A DNA stretch of 47,280 bases from Paenibacillus xylanexedens (GCF_007680605.1 NZ_VEIO01000003.1:160575-207854); one strand, 5' to 3'; shown: positions 34,994 to 44,614, counted from the stretch's first letter. Program-made: numbers and translations. Notes: generated from the letters alone by a model not told the origin.

Positions 34994-35569
34994 GGCCAGC
35001 ACCTCCCAGTTTGATGTGTCGATCCCTTTCAGAAATAACAGCCAATTCACAAGTCCGCCCTTTTCCAGTGGAATAGGGTGTTGCTCCAGCTTCGTTAACT
35101 CCATCACATGGATTTCAATGTCATCCGTCAGGCTAATCCCTGTGTGGTCTTCCCGCAAATGAAACACATTGTGGTAACGTTCATTATCCAAACAGGAATA
35201 GTTCAAAATGTTAATGGTCACACACTTTTTAAGCAGGTTGTAGTTCTCACCCTTTTTAATCTGGTGGAAGTACATCTCACTCCAGTAGAACAGTGTGCGC
35301 TTCTCCATATGGTACGGGTTGAACAGCTGCATCTCAATATTAATGAGCTTGCCTTCGACCGTCTTTGCCTTAATATCCAGAATGGACTGTTTGTCCTCTG
35401 GACTATCTTTATCCGTGTACGTGTTAATAACCGTAATCTCCGTCAACGGAGCCTCGCCAGTTTCAATAAACGTGCTGTTCAGAAAAGCCAACAAAACATC
35501 TTTATTTTGCTCACTTCCAAAAATGCGTTTGAACACAAAATCTACCCGTGGATCAAGCAGTTCCGCCAC
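34724..35569 (-). CDS. Rpn-family PD-(D/E)XK nuclease 2
   Basis: 281 residues. Same plan as Rpn 1: head ELLDPRVDFVFKRIFGSEQN, nuclease motif SILDIKAKTVEGKLINIEMQ (Asp and ExQ), and a helical C-terminus with EGLREGLREG and KASGLTEEEIRKLLP. GTG start at 35569 with GGAG 10 bases upstream. Internal GGGAGG (35002-35007) lies 8 bases before an in-frame ATG at 34993. The gene ends 22 bases before the duplicated C-terminal gene. Confidence 0.88.
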   Translation of the reverse strand: MAELLDPRVDFVFKRIFGSEQNKDVLLAFLNSTFIETGEAPLTEITVINTYTDKDSPEDKQSILDIKAKTVEGKLINIEMQLFNPYHMEKRTLFYWSEMYFHQIKKGENYNLLKKCVTINILNYSCLDNERYHNVFHLREDHTGISLTDDIEIHVMELTKLEQHPIPLEKGGLVNWLLFLKGIDTSNWEVLAMNEPMLKKAMDTLEFLSHDAATRMAYDARMKALSDEKSMIEGARAEGLREGLREGKQEMARELLALGVDMSAIVKASGLTEEEIRKLLP

Positions 35570-35639
35570 ACATCATCAGCTCCATTCTTCACCAGCATTA
35601 TACCATAATTCCCATCCATCCTTCCGTTTAAAAATAATG

Positions 35640-35870
35640 AACTAAAGTATTTACACAATCCACTCCGATGACAGAACAACCTTCCAATCGCTGTTATCCC
35701 AGATTTTTTCGATTCCCTTCTCCAAAGGGGAAAATCCGGGGAACAGCGTATGCTTCCGATGTAGCTTTCTTGCAGAAAGCTTTCAGGCGACCGCTCCGCT
35801 TTTTCAGTTTTTTTCTGTCCTCTCCGTCAACGTGTAGATGAACAGCTCAACTTATATAGCATCATTTGAT
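35640..35870 (-). repeat. Candidate structured or repetitive intergenic element
   Basis: The 304-base stretch 35570-35873 has no gene but dense symmetry: an extended imperfect hairpin at 35691-35746 (outer arms CTGTT and AACAG, with one 7-base bulge) and an 8-bp stem with 3-base loop at 35763-35781 (AGCTTTCT/AGAAAGCT), then GC-rich and T-rich tails. Read on the minus strand it follows the AraC-type gene. From memory it resembles an intergenic segment seen repeatedly in Paenibacillus genomes; this could not be checked here. Confidence 0.45.
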
Positions 35871-35873
35871 TAT

Positions 35874-36770
35874 TCATTCCTCAAACGACAGATTTAACGG
35901 CTCGTCCGACATCTCATATTCCGTCTCCATATGCGTTACAGGTGTGTTCAAGTCCACTTCTTCGAAGCGGAAGCTATCGACCCAAACCTTGCCTTTCCCG
36001 TTCAAAATCACTCCAAACGAGATCACTGCGCTCTCTGCCGGTACATCCAGCACAATGCTGTACTGATTCCATGGCTGTGTACCCGTGATCGGCCGGTCAT
36101 GCATGTTATCAAACTGCAGCACATCATGGACATGGTTATCCACACGCATCCATAGTCCGCAGAATGCTTCTACACGATCCGTTTTGACAAAACCGGTCAA
36201 CTTCATCCGCTTGCCTACATACTTGTCTGCCCGGAACTGCTGCATCATCGTAGCAAATTCATTCGGTTCCATGGGCGTCACAGCCTTCAAATACCCCGAA
36301 GCCTTGCCTTGATGTACCTCGGCAGGATCAAGTCCCATCTCATAGTTTTGCGGGTGACTCCCTGTTAACATCCAACCTTTGATTGCCGTTGTCGTATTCA
36401 TCTTTATTTCTCCTCCTCTGGTTTTACCAGTGAACAGTTTCAGATCAAATAATTTGCGAAACCGACCAGGCGGTATGCCATACATTTTGCGAAAAGCCCG
36501 AGTAAACGCTTCCTGACTTTCAAATCCGCAGGCAAGTGAAATGTCCAATATCCCTGCTTCCGTCGAACGAAGTGCGGTAGACGCGAGGCTCATTCGCCGA
36601 TGCCGAATGTAATCAACCACCGTCATCCCCACCTCATCCCGAAAAACCCGGTGATAATGATAAGGCGATAATGCCGCCTTGGAAGCCACGTCTTCCAGTC
36701 CAATCTCTTCATGCAGATGGTTCTCGATATAGAACAGGCTGTCCTGAATCATATCCTGATATCGACTCAA
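35874..36770 (-). CDS. AraC-family regulator with beta-sandwich C-terminus
   Basis: 298 residues. The AraC DNA-binding domain is at the N-terminus (IGLEDVASKAALSPYHYHRV and ILDISLACGFESQEAFTRAF), the reverse of most AraC proteins. Residues 120-290 form a predicted beta-rich domain (GKRMKLTGFVKTDRV, GKVWVDSFRFEEV) similar to carbohydrate-binding folds; its ligand is unknown. TTG start at 36770 with GGGGG 9 bases upstream. It is downstream of the MATE gene with a terminator between, so it has its own promoter. Confidence 0.82.
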   Translation of the reverse strand: MSRYQDMIQDSLFYIENHLHEEIGLEDVASKAALSPYHYHRVFRDEVGMTVVDYIRHRRMSLASTALRSTEAGILDISLACGFESQEAFTRAFRKMYGIPPGRFRKLFDLKLFTGKTRGGEIKMNTTTAIKGWMLTGSHPQNYEMGLDPAEVHQGKASGYLKAVTPMEPNEFATMMQQFRADKYVGKRMKLTGFVKTDRVEAFCGLWMRVDNHVHDVLQFDNMHDRPITGTQPWNQYSIVLDVPAESAVISFGVILNGKGKVWVDSFRFEEVDLNTPVTHMETEYEMSDEPLNLSFEE

Positions 36771-36845
36771 TTGAAGATGCCCCCTTCCATATCCTTACTA
36801 TACGCGTTCACGAAGGAGCCGTTTTGATCATTTTTGCGGAAAAAA

Positions 36846-36894
36846 TAAAAAAAGAAGAGCCAGACCAAGGACAACTCTGTCCTTGACTGACTCT
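36846..36894 (-). terminator. Terminator of the MATE gene
   Basis: On the minus strand AGAGTCAG-CAAGGAC pairs with GTCCTTG-CTGGCTCT around a short loop (one internal mismatch pair), followed by TCTTTTTTTAT. Confidence 0.88.
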
Positions 36895-36902
36895 CCGCGT
36901 AT

Positions 36903-38312
36903 TTAGACTGCCGGAACCGGCTGTGCACCAGCCTCTTCTTCATCATGCTCTACCAGCTCATGCTTCTCCCAGGCACGGCTCTTCCAGCGGAAGTACATAA
37001 TGACCGCACGTGTCCATTCGTCTGCCGCAATAGCAAGCCATACACCTGCCAGTCCCAGATTCAACTGGAACACGAGCAGATAGCCAAGAGGCAGACTCAT
37101 GCACACCATGGAGATCAGGCCCATGTATACCGGGAACTTCGCATCACCTGCCGCACGCAGGGAACCAATGATAACGATGTTACACGTACGCCCCGTTTCA
37201 AGCACCAGACTGAGTAACAATACCTGTGCTCCCAGCCTGATAATCTCCGGATTTTCCGTAAAGATGCTCATCAATGGCACGCGGAAAATGATAATGATCA
37301 CGTCAATCGCAACGGTAGCCAGAAGCGCCCATTTTACACTGTCGAATACACGTTTATACGCATCGTCCTTGCGCCTAGCACCGACAAGCCGGCCGACAAT
37401 GATGGACGTTCCCATGCCGATCGCCATACTGAACAGATAAATATAACTCGAAATGTTACCTGCATATTGCTTGGTTGCCATCGCTTCCGCACCCAAATAG
37501 GTCACATACAGCGTGAATACGAGCTGGCAGGAGTGATAGACCATCGATTCCATCGCGGACGGAATACCGATGCGCAGAATTTTGCCAATAAAATTTTTGG
37601 ACAATTTAATGTAATATTCAAAATCGACACGAACCTCGCTCACACGATACAAGAGCCAGAAGAAGATCAGCAAGCAGACAAAACGGCTACCTACCGTCGA
37701 GATCGCTGCCCCTTCCACACCCAGCTTCGGCAGGCCGAAATGTCCAAAGATCAGAGCATAGTTACCAATGACGTGAATGACGTTCATAAACACGGAAACA
37801 TACATCGTTTCCTTGGTATAACCATGTGTACGAATCGTTGCCGCCAGTGCATTAATGAGGGCCTGCAAGAAAATTCCGCCCCCGACAATACTTATATAGG
37901 AACGAGCATAATCGTAAATTTCACCTTGTATATTTAAAAGCGACAGCAAATGTCCGCCAAACACCAGGAAGATCACACTCAGGATCAACCCGACCGCTAG
38001 ATTAAGCGTGATGGCATTGCCTGTAACCTGTGCTGCTTCTGTCAGCTTTTTCGAACCGATATATTGGGCTACAACGATAGCAGCACCATGTCCAATGACT
38101 TCAAGTACAAGAATCGCAATCGAGATAATCTGGTTGGCTGCGCCCACTCCGGATACGGCATTATCCGAGACCGAACTAAGCATGAGCGTATCTACGCTCC
38201 CCATCAACATAAACAAGAAGAGTTCCAGGAATATAGGCCAGGTCAGCCGAATCAACTTCAAATCCTTGGCATCTGAACGGAGGGACTCTTTGGTGGAGGA
38301 TATTGCTGTCAT
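36903..38312 (-). CDS. MATE-family efflux transporter
   Basis: 469 residues with 12 predicted helices in two related halves. Start region RLTWPIFLELFLFMLMGSVD and the GxGAANQI segment (VSGVGAANQIISIAILV) are typical of the NorM/DinF group, which exports cationic drugs or metabolites against Na+ or H+. The ATG at 38312 has AGGTG just upstream; the frame is open to 38444 without a better site. No linked regulator is evident apart from the AraC gene downstream. Confidence 0.92.
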   Translation of the reverse strand: MTAISSTKESLRSDAKDLKLIRLTWPIFLELFLFMLMGSVDTLMLSSVSDNAVSGVGAANQIISIAILVLEVIGHGAAIVVAQYIGSKKLTEAAQVTGNAITLNLAVGLILSVIFLVFGGHLLSLLNIQGEIYDYARSYISIVGGGIFLQALINALAATIRTHGYTKETMYVSVFMNVIHVIGNYALIFGHFGLPKLGVEGAAISTVGSRFVCLLIFFWLLYRVSEVRVDFEYYIKLSKNFIGKILRIGIPSAMESMVYHSCQLVFTLYVTYLGAEAMATKQYAGNISSYIYLFSMAIGMGTSIIVGRLVGARRKDDAYKRVFDSVKWALLATVAIDVIIIIFRVPLMSIFTENPEIIRLGAQVLLLSLVLETGRTCNIVIIGSLRAAGDAKFPVYMGLISMVCMSLPLGYLLVFQLNLGLAGVWLAIAADEWTRAVIMYFRWKSRAWEKHELVEHDEEEAGAQPVPAV

Positions 38313-38503
38313 TTTCTCACCTTTCCAACGTGGGCTTGATTTCATAGGGTATGTTAGCACAGGTGGTTTGAAAATGCAGTAGTTTTGCGAAAATAATTGA
38401 AAATATTTTGAAAATTCCAGTAATAGGTATTTTAACGCTTTCATGAAACCTGTCTGGCTACTCCTTTTGAATGATGCTCAATAATGCCCCCAGGACATAA
38501 CAA

Positions 38504-38544
38504 AGCCCTCCCAGCACGCATGTTAAGCGATTAGTGGGAGGGCT
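38504..38544 (-). terminator. Terminator of the sugar ABC operon
   Basis: AGCCCTCCCA (38504-38513) and TGGGAGGGCT (38535-38544) form a 10-bp perfect stem with a 21-base loop; on the minus strand TTTGTTATG follows. It ends the operon 44498-38588. Confidence 0.7.
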
Positions 38545-38587
38545 ATACTCTCTTACGTTTAAAATCATTGGAAACACGGACAAGCAA

Positions 38588-39475
38588 TTATCCTTTGACC
38601 GAACCTGCAGCGATCCCTTCGACAATTCGTTCGCTCAGCACCAGGAACGCAATCAGAATCGGCAAAATGCTGATCATCAGCGTTGCACCAATGGCACCCC
38701 AATCGGTGGTGTATTGCCCGATAAAGTTCTGCACTCCGACAGTCAGTGTTTTGTACGCATCCGAACTGATGAAGGTGTTGACAAAAATAAATTCGTTCCA
38801 GTCATAGATCATGTTAATGATCGCCGTTGTCGCAATAACGGATGCTGTCATCGGCAACACGATACGGAAGAAGATGCGGTTCACCGAGCAGCCATCCATC
38901 ACCGCTGCCTCTTCTACCTCTCTCGGAAGCGCGTAATAGAATCCCAACAGAATCATAATCGTAATCGGCATATTAAATGCAATGTAAGAGAGAATGACCG
39001 ATAACGGATGATCGGTCAGATTTAACTTCAAGAACAGGCTGAACAGCGGAATCAGCGTGGAATGCACCGGGATCATCAGACCCACCATAAACAATCCCAG
39101 CACCAGTGAACGTCCCTTCCAGCGCATGCGTGTGATCGCAAAGGTGACAAGACTTGCAAACAGCACCGTGAACACCACGGAAACGACCGTAATCCATACA
39201 CTGTTGAAAAAATATAAGCTGATATTGCCTTCCGTCCATACCTTGACATAGTTCTCCCAACGCGGCGTAGCCGGGAGCGCAAAAGGAGCCATGTCGAATA
39301 CTTCCTGATTATTTTTAAGTGAAAATAACAGCAACCACACTAAAGGCAAAATCTGAAGCAAAGCCACCAGAGACAGAAGCACGTATAACAGGACGTATCC
39401 AAGCCTTCTTGTCCATACCGGGCTATGGCCTGTCTCCGGGCCCACAGGCAACCGAACAGCCGGTTCCATCTTCAA
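38588..39475 (-). CDS. Carbohydrate ABC transporter permease (MalG/LacG type)
   Basis: 295 residues with six predicted helices and the EAA loop (EVEEAAVMDGCSVNRIFFRI, then VLPMTASV) that contacts the ATPase. Inner half of a sugar importer with the permease upstream. TTG start at 39475 with GGAGG 8 bases upstream. The ATPase is not in the window, as is common when a shared MsmK-type ATPase is used. Confidence 0.92.
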   Translation of the reverse strand: MKMEPAVRLPVGPETGHSPVWTRRLGYVLLYVLLSLVALLQILPLVWLLLFSLKNNQEVFDMAPFALPATPRWENYVKVWTEGNISLYFFNSVWITVVSVVFTVLFASLVTFAITRMRWKGRSLVLGLFMVGLMIPVHSTLIPLFSLFLKLNLTDHPLSVILSYIAFNMPITIMILLGFYYALPREVEEAAVMDGCSVNRIFFRIVLPMTASVIATTAIINMIYDWNEFIFVNTFISSDAYKTLTVGVQNFIGQYTTDWGAIGATLMISILPILIAFLVLSERIVEGIAAGSVKG

Positions 39476-39506
39476 CGGAATGACCTCCTTTCATTATAAG
39501 TAAGCG

Positions 39507-40388
39507 TCAGGAATATTGAATTGTGTCTTTGGATGCCGTTGCCTTACGCAGTAACCACGTCACAACCAGACAGATGAGAAGCAGGAAGAACCCTACTGCA
39601 CTGCCGTATCCAAAGTCAAAACTGCGAAATGCCTGACGATACATGTAGGAGGCCATGACTTCACTTGCGCCATTCGGACCGCCGTCTGTCATGACATAGA
39701 TCAGGTCAAAATATTTAAGTGATCCGACCACGGCGAGCACCACGGTCACTTTGATCACTTCGGTAATGAGTGGCAGCTTGATCCGGAAAGCAATCTGCCA
39801 TGGGTTTGCTCCGTCTATCCGCGCAGCCTCGATGAGCGATTCCGGGATATTTTTTAGTGCCGCATAGTAAATCAAAATATAGAAACCTGCATACTGCCAC
39901 AGAATCGGCACGAACAGTGCATACAGCACCAGGGATGGCTCCGCCAGCCAGGCTGGCGGATTGCTAAATCCGATGGCTTCCAGAAAGCTGTTCAGCACAC
40001 CGTTGCTGGGGTGGTAGATTTTCAGCCATAACTGAGCGATCGCAACGGAAGACAACAGCATCGGAATCAGATATATTTTGCGAAACAGATTCGCGCCTTT
40101 GATCTTGCCTGAGAGCACCAATGCAATCATCAGATAACCGATGAGACTCAGCGCAGAGAACAAGGCTAATAAAAAGGTATGATTCGCACTCTGCCAGAAC
40201 GTACTGTCCTGAAGCAATCTGGCGTAGTTATCCAAACCTATAAACGTCATTGCCCCAATTCCATCCCATTGCATCAAACCGTAATAACCCGTAAGTACAA
40301 TGGGGATGTAGACCAGAACCAGGAGCAGAAGCAGCGCAGGAAGCACGTACAGCGCAGCCACTAGACGGTTCGACATGACTTTGTCCAA
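39507..40388 (-). CDS. Carbohydrate ABC transporter permease (MalF/LacF type)
   Basis: 293 residues, six helices. N-terminal LYVLPALLLLLVLVYIPI and the EAA loop IPESLIEAARIDGANPWQIA are typical. TTG start at 40388 with GGGAGG 8 bases upstream. Forms the channel with the next gene product, 31 bases downstream. Confidence 0.92.
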   Translation of the reverse strand: MDKVMSNRLVAALYVLPALLLLLVLVYIPIVLTGYYGLMQWDGIGAMTFIGLDNYARLLQDSTFWQSANHTFLLALFSALSLIGYLMIALVLSGKIKGANLFRKIYLIPMLLSSVAIAQLWLKIYHPSNGVLNSFLEAIGFSNPPAWLAEPSLVLYALFVPILWQYAGFYILIYYAALKNIPESLIEAARIDGANPWQIAFRIKLPLITEVIKVTVVLAVVGSLKYFDLIYVMTDGGPNGASEVMASYMYRQAFRSFDFGYGSAVGFFLLLICLVVTWLLRKATASKDTIQYS

Positions 40389-40450
40389 GACGTAATCCTC
40401 CCTTCAAGCGTTCAAACATTCATATGGTGTACGTGTCGGTGAGGTCTACA

Positions 40451-41788
40451 TCAGTTGCCTTTGTCGATCGCAGCCTGATGATTCTTCACAAAGTCTTCCG
40501 GTGTTACCGCTTTACCAAACAGTGCCTGAATCATATCGAGATGCGCCTGGGCAGCAGCCGGTTTCATCTGTACATCTGCAAAGAGGGTCAGGCTGCTCGC
40601 CTGATTTAACTCGTTCAACAGATCGATGTAAAGCTGTGGCAGCTGTACTGCAGCCGTATCCACTTTAGTTGCTGGAATGACCCCTGCTTCGGTCACAGAG
40701 CTTTCGCCCCATTTTTCCACAAAGTATTGAATAAATTTCTGTGCATCATCCTTCACTTTCGAGTTCTGAGCCGCAAACAATCCTACACCCGGTCCGCCGA
40801 CCCAGCTGTTAATGTCTCCTTTGCCGCCGTCAATCGTCGGGAATTTGAAAAATCCTACCTTATCCTTGAATTCCTGCGGAATATCCGGGTTCGTTGTAAA
40901 GTTAGGCAACTCCCACGTTCCCATCAGATACATCGCTGCTTTTTCATTCATGAATTCGGATTTGCCCTCATCGTTGGACAGGCCGTTAAAACCTTTGTTG
41001 AATGCGTTCATATCCACCAGCTTCTGCACTTCGGCCGCAGCCTGTGTCAATGCCGGATCGTCAAACTTGCCAGAGCCGTTAATCGCTTTCTCCAGTGCAT
41101 CCCCGCCTACACGATTCGCCAGGTACATGTACCAGAGTGACCCCGTCCAGCGATCCTTGTTCCCCAATGCAATCGGCACTTCACCGTTGTCAGTCAGTGT
41201 CTTGATTACGCTCAGGAATTCATCATAAGTCGCAGGTGGCTGCAAATTATATTTTTCAAAAATCGCTTTGTTGTAATAAATAGGGGAGATGTTCAGCTCG
41301 ATCGGCAGTGCATACGTTTTACCGTCTACCGCGTAAGCCTCGGTCGTTCCGGCGATAAACTTCTCGCCCAGGTCCCCTTTCAGCAAATCATCGAGTGGTG
41401 CAAACAGGTTGCCCTTCACATAAGGCTCCAGGAATCCCGCAGCCCAGGTTACGCCCACATCGGGAAGTTCATTGGAAGCAGACAGAATTTTCAGTTTGTT
41501 TTTGTATTGTTCATTTTCCAGCACTTCCTGCTTGATCGTCACATTTGGGTTGTCGGTCTGATACTGCTGGATAATATCGTTAACCAGCTTGTTTTGCTGT
41601 GCGGAACTGCCAGCAGGCCAAAGATGCATGAATTTCAGAGTAACCTTGCCGTCTCCGCCACTGTCACCGCCGCCTGCATTACTACCGGAATCATTGCCCG
41701 CCCCGGAACCTGCATTGTTGCATCCAGACAAAATGACAGCCAAAATCAGTGTCCATGACAGGATCATCGCCAGTGTCTTTCTTTTCAT
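40451..41788 (-). CDS. Sugar ABC transporter substrate-binding lipoprotein
   Basis: 445 residues, solute-binding family 1. Lipoprotein signal ends LAVILSGCNN and a Gly/Ser linker follows; the mature part has VTLKFMHLWPAGSSAQQ and later blocks such as AAMYLMGTWELPNF. It captures an oligosaccharide or sugar outside the cell. ATG at 41788 has GGGGG 8 bases upstream. First transport gene after the two-component pair, with a cre-like site at 41820-41834. Confidence 0.92.
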   Translation of the reverse strand: MKRKTLAMILSWTLILAVILSGCNNAGSGAGNDSGSNAGGGDSGGDGKVTLKFMHLWPAGSSAQQNKLVNDIIQQYQTDNPNVTIKQEVLENEQYKNKLKILSASNELPDVGVTWAAGFLEPYVKGNLFAPLDDLLKGDLGEKFIAGTTEAYAVDGKTYALPIELNISPIYYNKAIFEKYNLQPPATYDEFLSVIKTLTDNGEVPIALGNKDRWTGSLWYMYLANRVGGDALEKAINGSGKFDDPALTQAAAEVQKLVDMNAFNKGFNGLSNDEGKSEFMNEKAAMYLMGTWELPNFTTNPDIPQEFKDKVGFFKFPTIDGGKGDINSWVGGPGVGLFAAQNSKVKDDAQKFIQYFVEKWGESSVTEAGVIPATKVDTAAVQLPQLYIDLLNELNQASSLTLFADVQMKPAAAQAHLDMIQALFGKAVTPEDFVKNHQAAIDKGN

Positions 41789-41819
41789 ATTTCCAACCCC
41801 CAATAGTTGAATTTCGGTT

Positions 41820-41834
41820 TTGTAACCGCTTTAA
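41820..41834 (+). promoter_or_regulatory. cre-like site (CcpA) before the binding-protein gene
   Basis: TTGTAACCGCTTTAA matches the Bacillus cre pattern WTGNAANCGNWNNCW at all but one position; the reverse strand, in a window shifted by one base, also fits with one mismatch. It lies 32-46 bases upstream of the start codon, suggesting catabolite repression of the transport genes. Confidence 0.45.
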
Positions 41835-41953
41835 AAAAATTGTAGCATGGGCAACATCAGCCTATAAGGGTAGAATGATTTGGAAAAACTCCACTATTTT
41901 AAGTATTCATTCCCTGTTTTGTTGAAGAAGTGAATCCTCCTTCATCCCATCGG

Positions 41954-42742
41954 TTAATCCTTTTCGTTCACAGCATGGCGATATTTACTCGGGCTGATGT
42001 TCTCCAGGCTTTTAAATACTTTGATAAAATATTTATCGGTCTGATAACCTACTCTCTCGGCAATCTCGGATATGGGCAGGTTCGTCTGTACTAGCAATTC
42101 CTTCGCTCGCTGTACCCGTTTGCGCATGAGATATTCGCTAAAATTCAGTCCGACCTGTTCTTTGAACAGCACACTGAAATAACTGGAATTCAAGTGCAGG
42201 GAATCGGCAAGCTCCCGCATCGTCATCGGTTCACCCAGATGTGTCTCAATGTAGGTCAGAGCTTCTCCAATTGGGGTATTATCCTGCTGCTCTCTCCGTT
42301 CCCGGATATCTACCAGCTTCGGGTCAACGATCTCTTGCATCGCTTGAATACGTCGTTGCTGCTCATGAAGAAAGAGTGCCTTCTGTACCGTCTGAAGTAG
42401 CTGCTCTTTATCAATCGGCTTGAGCAAATAATCGACCACACCCAGCTTAATCGCCTGTTGCGCATAATTGAAATCCGCATACCCTGACATGATCAGCACC
42501 GCAGGTTTGATAGAAAAATGTTGAATAGCTTCCACCAGAGACAAGCCAGACAACTCTGGCATGCGTACATCCGTAATCAGCAGGTCAGCTGGCTGGCTTG
42601 CAAGCCAATCTCTGGCCTCCACACCACTGGCAACCGTCTGAATCCGGTTCTTCCCGGCAGACCATGCTTCAAGTGTTTTACGTATGCCTTCTCTTGTACG
42701 CGGCTCGTCGTCCACAATCAGAATCGTTCTCTCATGAATCAT
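41954..42742 (-). CDS. AraC-type response regulator (YesN-like)
   Basis: 262 residues. Receiver with ILIVDDEPRTREGIRKTLE, acceptor Asp in LLITDVRMPELSG and Lys in DYLLKPIDK; then AraC HTH (MTMRELADSLHLNSSYFSVL, SEIAERVGYQTDKYFIKVF). The ATG at 42742 has GGAGG 6 bases upstream, inside the kinase gene end (11-base overlap). It is expected to activate the sugar ABC genes downstream. Confidence 0.93.
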   Translation of the reverse strand: MIHERTILIVDDEPRTREGIRKTLEAWSAGKNRIQTVASGVEARDWLASQPADLLITDVRMPELSGLSLVEAIQHFSIKPAVLIMSGYADFNYAQQAIKLGVVDYLLKPIDKEQLLQTVQKALFLHEQQRRIQAMQEIVDPKLVDIRERREQQDNTPIGEALTYIETHLGEPMTMRELADSLHLNSSYFSVLFKEQVGLNFSEYLMRKRVQRAKELLVQTNLPISEIAERVGYQTDKYFIKVFKSLENISPSKYRHAVNEKD

Positions 42743-44498
42743 GTGCATCCTCCGTTCCCCTAGGAATGTCGAATCGGATCACTGCTCCTGCTCCAACCTC
42801 GCTCTCGACCGTAAGTTTGGCATGCTCACCAAGCTGACGACCAAAATAAATCCGTAGACGCTGATGTACATTGATCAACCCCATACCTGCTCCTCTTCCG
42901 GGAGCCACAGGCTCACCACCATTTAGTGCCTGTTTAATGTTCTGAAGACGTTCCTCGTCTATACCCGGCCCATTATCGCGTACCTCCACACACACGTGAC
43001 CTGTTATGGATGAAGGATATACGCTGATCTTTACCATTCCAGGTTTTAACGTATTCTCGATGCCGTACAGAACGGCATTTTCCACAAGCGGCTGAATCAG
43101 CAACTTAGGCATGGGTACGCTTCGCAACTCTTCTCTCAGCCTGATCTCCCACTGCATCCTGTCACCCAGCCGCATCTGCATAATGTTCAGATACCGTTCT
43201 ACATGTTCAAGCTCGTCCGCCAGCGTAACCCATTCATCCTGATGGGGGCTGGAGATGATGTAGCGAAATAACCGGGACATCGCGATAACCATCCGCGCCA
43301 TCTCCTCCTCTCCTTTTTCCTCCAACGACCAGTAGAATGCCTCTAATGTATTGAACAGAAAATGAGGATTAATCTGGGATTGCAAAGCCTTCATCTCAGC
43401 CCGGGACTGCATGACCTCCTTCTCATGTACCACCTGCGTCAATTCATTCTGCCTATACACCATCTGGTTATACACATCATTCAGTTCATTGATTTCTAAG
43501 GTGGAGCTGACCATGAGGTTAGGTCTCATTGCCCCCGGTTGTGCCCCGCGCATCGCCCGCATCAGCCGAATTAGCGGACGGGTAATCATCGTGGAGAGGA
43601 AGAAGGACATCACTAAGAAAAGCACAACGCCGATCATTCCCGATACAAGCAATGCCGTTCTCAGGATTGACACTCCTTCGGTAGTCTCTCGTAGCGGTGT
43701 CAGTACAGCCAGTGTCCAGCCCGTTAACTCGGATCGTTGCTTCACCACGATATAAGATTCCTTGCCATTCTGAACAACCGATTCACTGTTCATCACTGCC
43801 TGAGGATCGAGATGCACATCCAAATTAGAGGTCACCACTTCACCGTCACCGTCCAGCAACATGATTGAATCCTGGGAGCCGTCTGCCCCAGCCGAATCAT
43901 TCAGTTGAAAAAAACTGCGCTGCATACGTACAACCACGTATCCCCCGTGCTCAAAGGAACGCTCCAGCAGACTGATCCGCCGAACAGCCAGAAGAATGCC
44001 CGGATCGTCGGGATCGGAGCCAGCCCACACCAGTCGCCCCTTACCCTCGTCCGCTTTGACAATCCAGTTCCGCTCCAGCCTATGACTTAAGGAACGATCA
44101 TCCATCGGAAAGATACGGCTGTAATCCGTCGTGTAAATCTCCATGCTCTGTGCGCCATTGATAAAGGATTGATAACTGCCTGCGATCTGCAGCAACGCCT
44201 GCCGCTGGTTAAACGTGGCTTTCTGCCCCCGCTTCTCCTCGTTCAGCAAACGTTGCACGTAAGCATCATCTGCAACCTGAGCGGTCAGGGAATTCACCTG
44301 TGCAATCAATGCATCCAACCTGCCGCTGGCCTGTACCGCGGTCTGATGGATATGCTTTTCGGCATTGCTTTTCAACAAAGCCGCTACACGGTCATAGGCT
44401 GTTATGCCTGCGAGTAGCAGCACAATAAGCATAACCATTACAAAACCGACGAAGATCTGATTGCGAAGTGAGTTAAAATGTCTGGTTTTCCGCCGCAA
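42732..44498 (-). CDS. Sensor histidine kinase (YesM-like)
   Basis: 588 residues. Membrane helices near 10-35 and 285-310 frame a sensor domain; HAMP follows, then the His_kinase block LQSQINPHFLFNTLEAFYWS (phospho-His) and HATPase with GAGMGLINVHQRLRIYFG. It senses an extracellular sugar-related signal and phosphorylates the next gene product. I prefer the TTG at 44498 (GGAGG 10 bases upstream); the frame is open to an ATG at 44546 that lacks a ribosome site. Confidence 0.92.
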   Translation of the reverse strand: MRRKTRHFNSLRNQIFVGFVMVMLIVLLLAGITAYDRVAALLKSNAEKHIHQTAVQASGRLDALIAQVNSLTAQVADDAYVQRLLNEEKRGQKATFNQRQALLQIAGSYQSFINGAQSMEIYTTDYSRIFPMDDRSLSHRLERNWIVKADEGKGRLVWAGSDPDDPGILLAVRRISLLERSFEHGGYVVVRMQRSFFQLNDSAGADGSQDSIMLLDGDGEVVTSNLDVHLDPQAVMNSESVVQNGKESYIVVKQRSELTGWTLAVLTPLRETTEGVSILRTALLVSGMIGVVLFLVMSFFLSTMITRPLIRLMRAMRGAQPGAMRPNLMVSSTLEINELNDVYNQMVYRQNELTQVVHEKEVMQSRAEMKALQSQINPHFLFNTLEAFYWSLEEKGEEEMARMVIAMSRLFRYIISSPHQDEWVTLADELEHVERYLNIMQMRLGDRMQWEIRLREELRSVPMPKLLIQPLVENAVLYGIENTLKPGMVKISVYPSSITGHVCVEVRDNGPGIDEERLQNIKQALNGGEPVAPGRGAGMGLINVHQRLRIYFGRQLGEHAKLTVESEVGAGAVIRFDIPRGTEDAHDS

Positions 44499-44614
44499 CG
44501 TTTGATTTCCTCCTCTTTCTGCATGTAAAAGAACCCACCATCTCACGCCCGTCTTTTTGCATGACGGGATACACTCGATGCCGAATTCATCTACGTTATT
44601 CTGTTAAGGTTATA

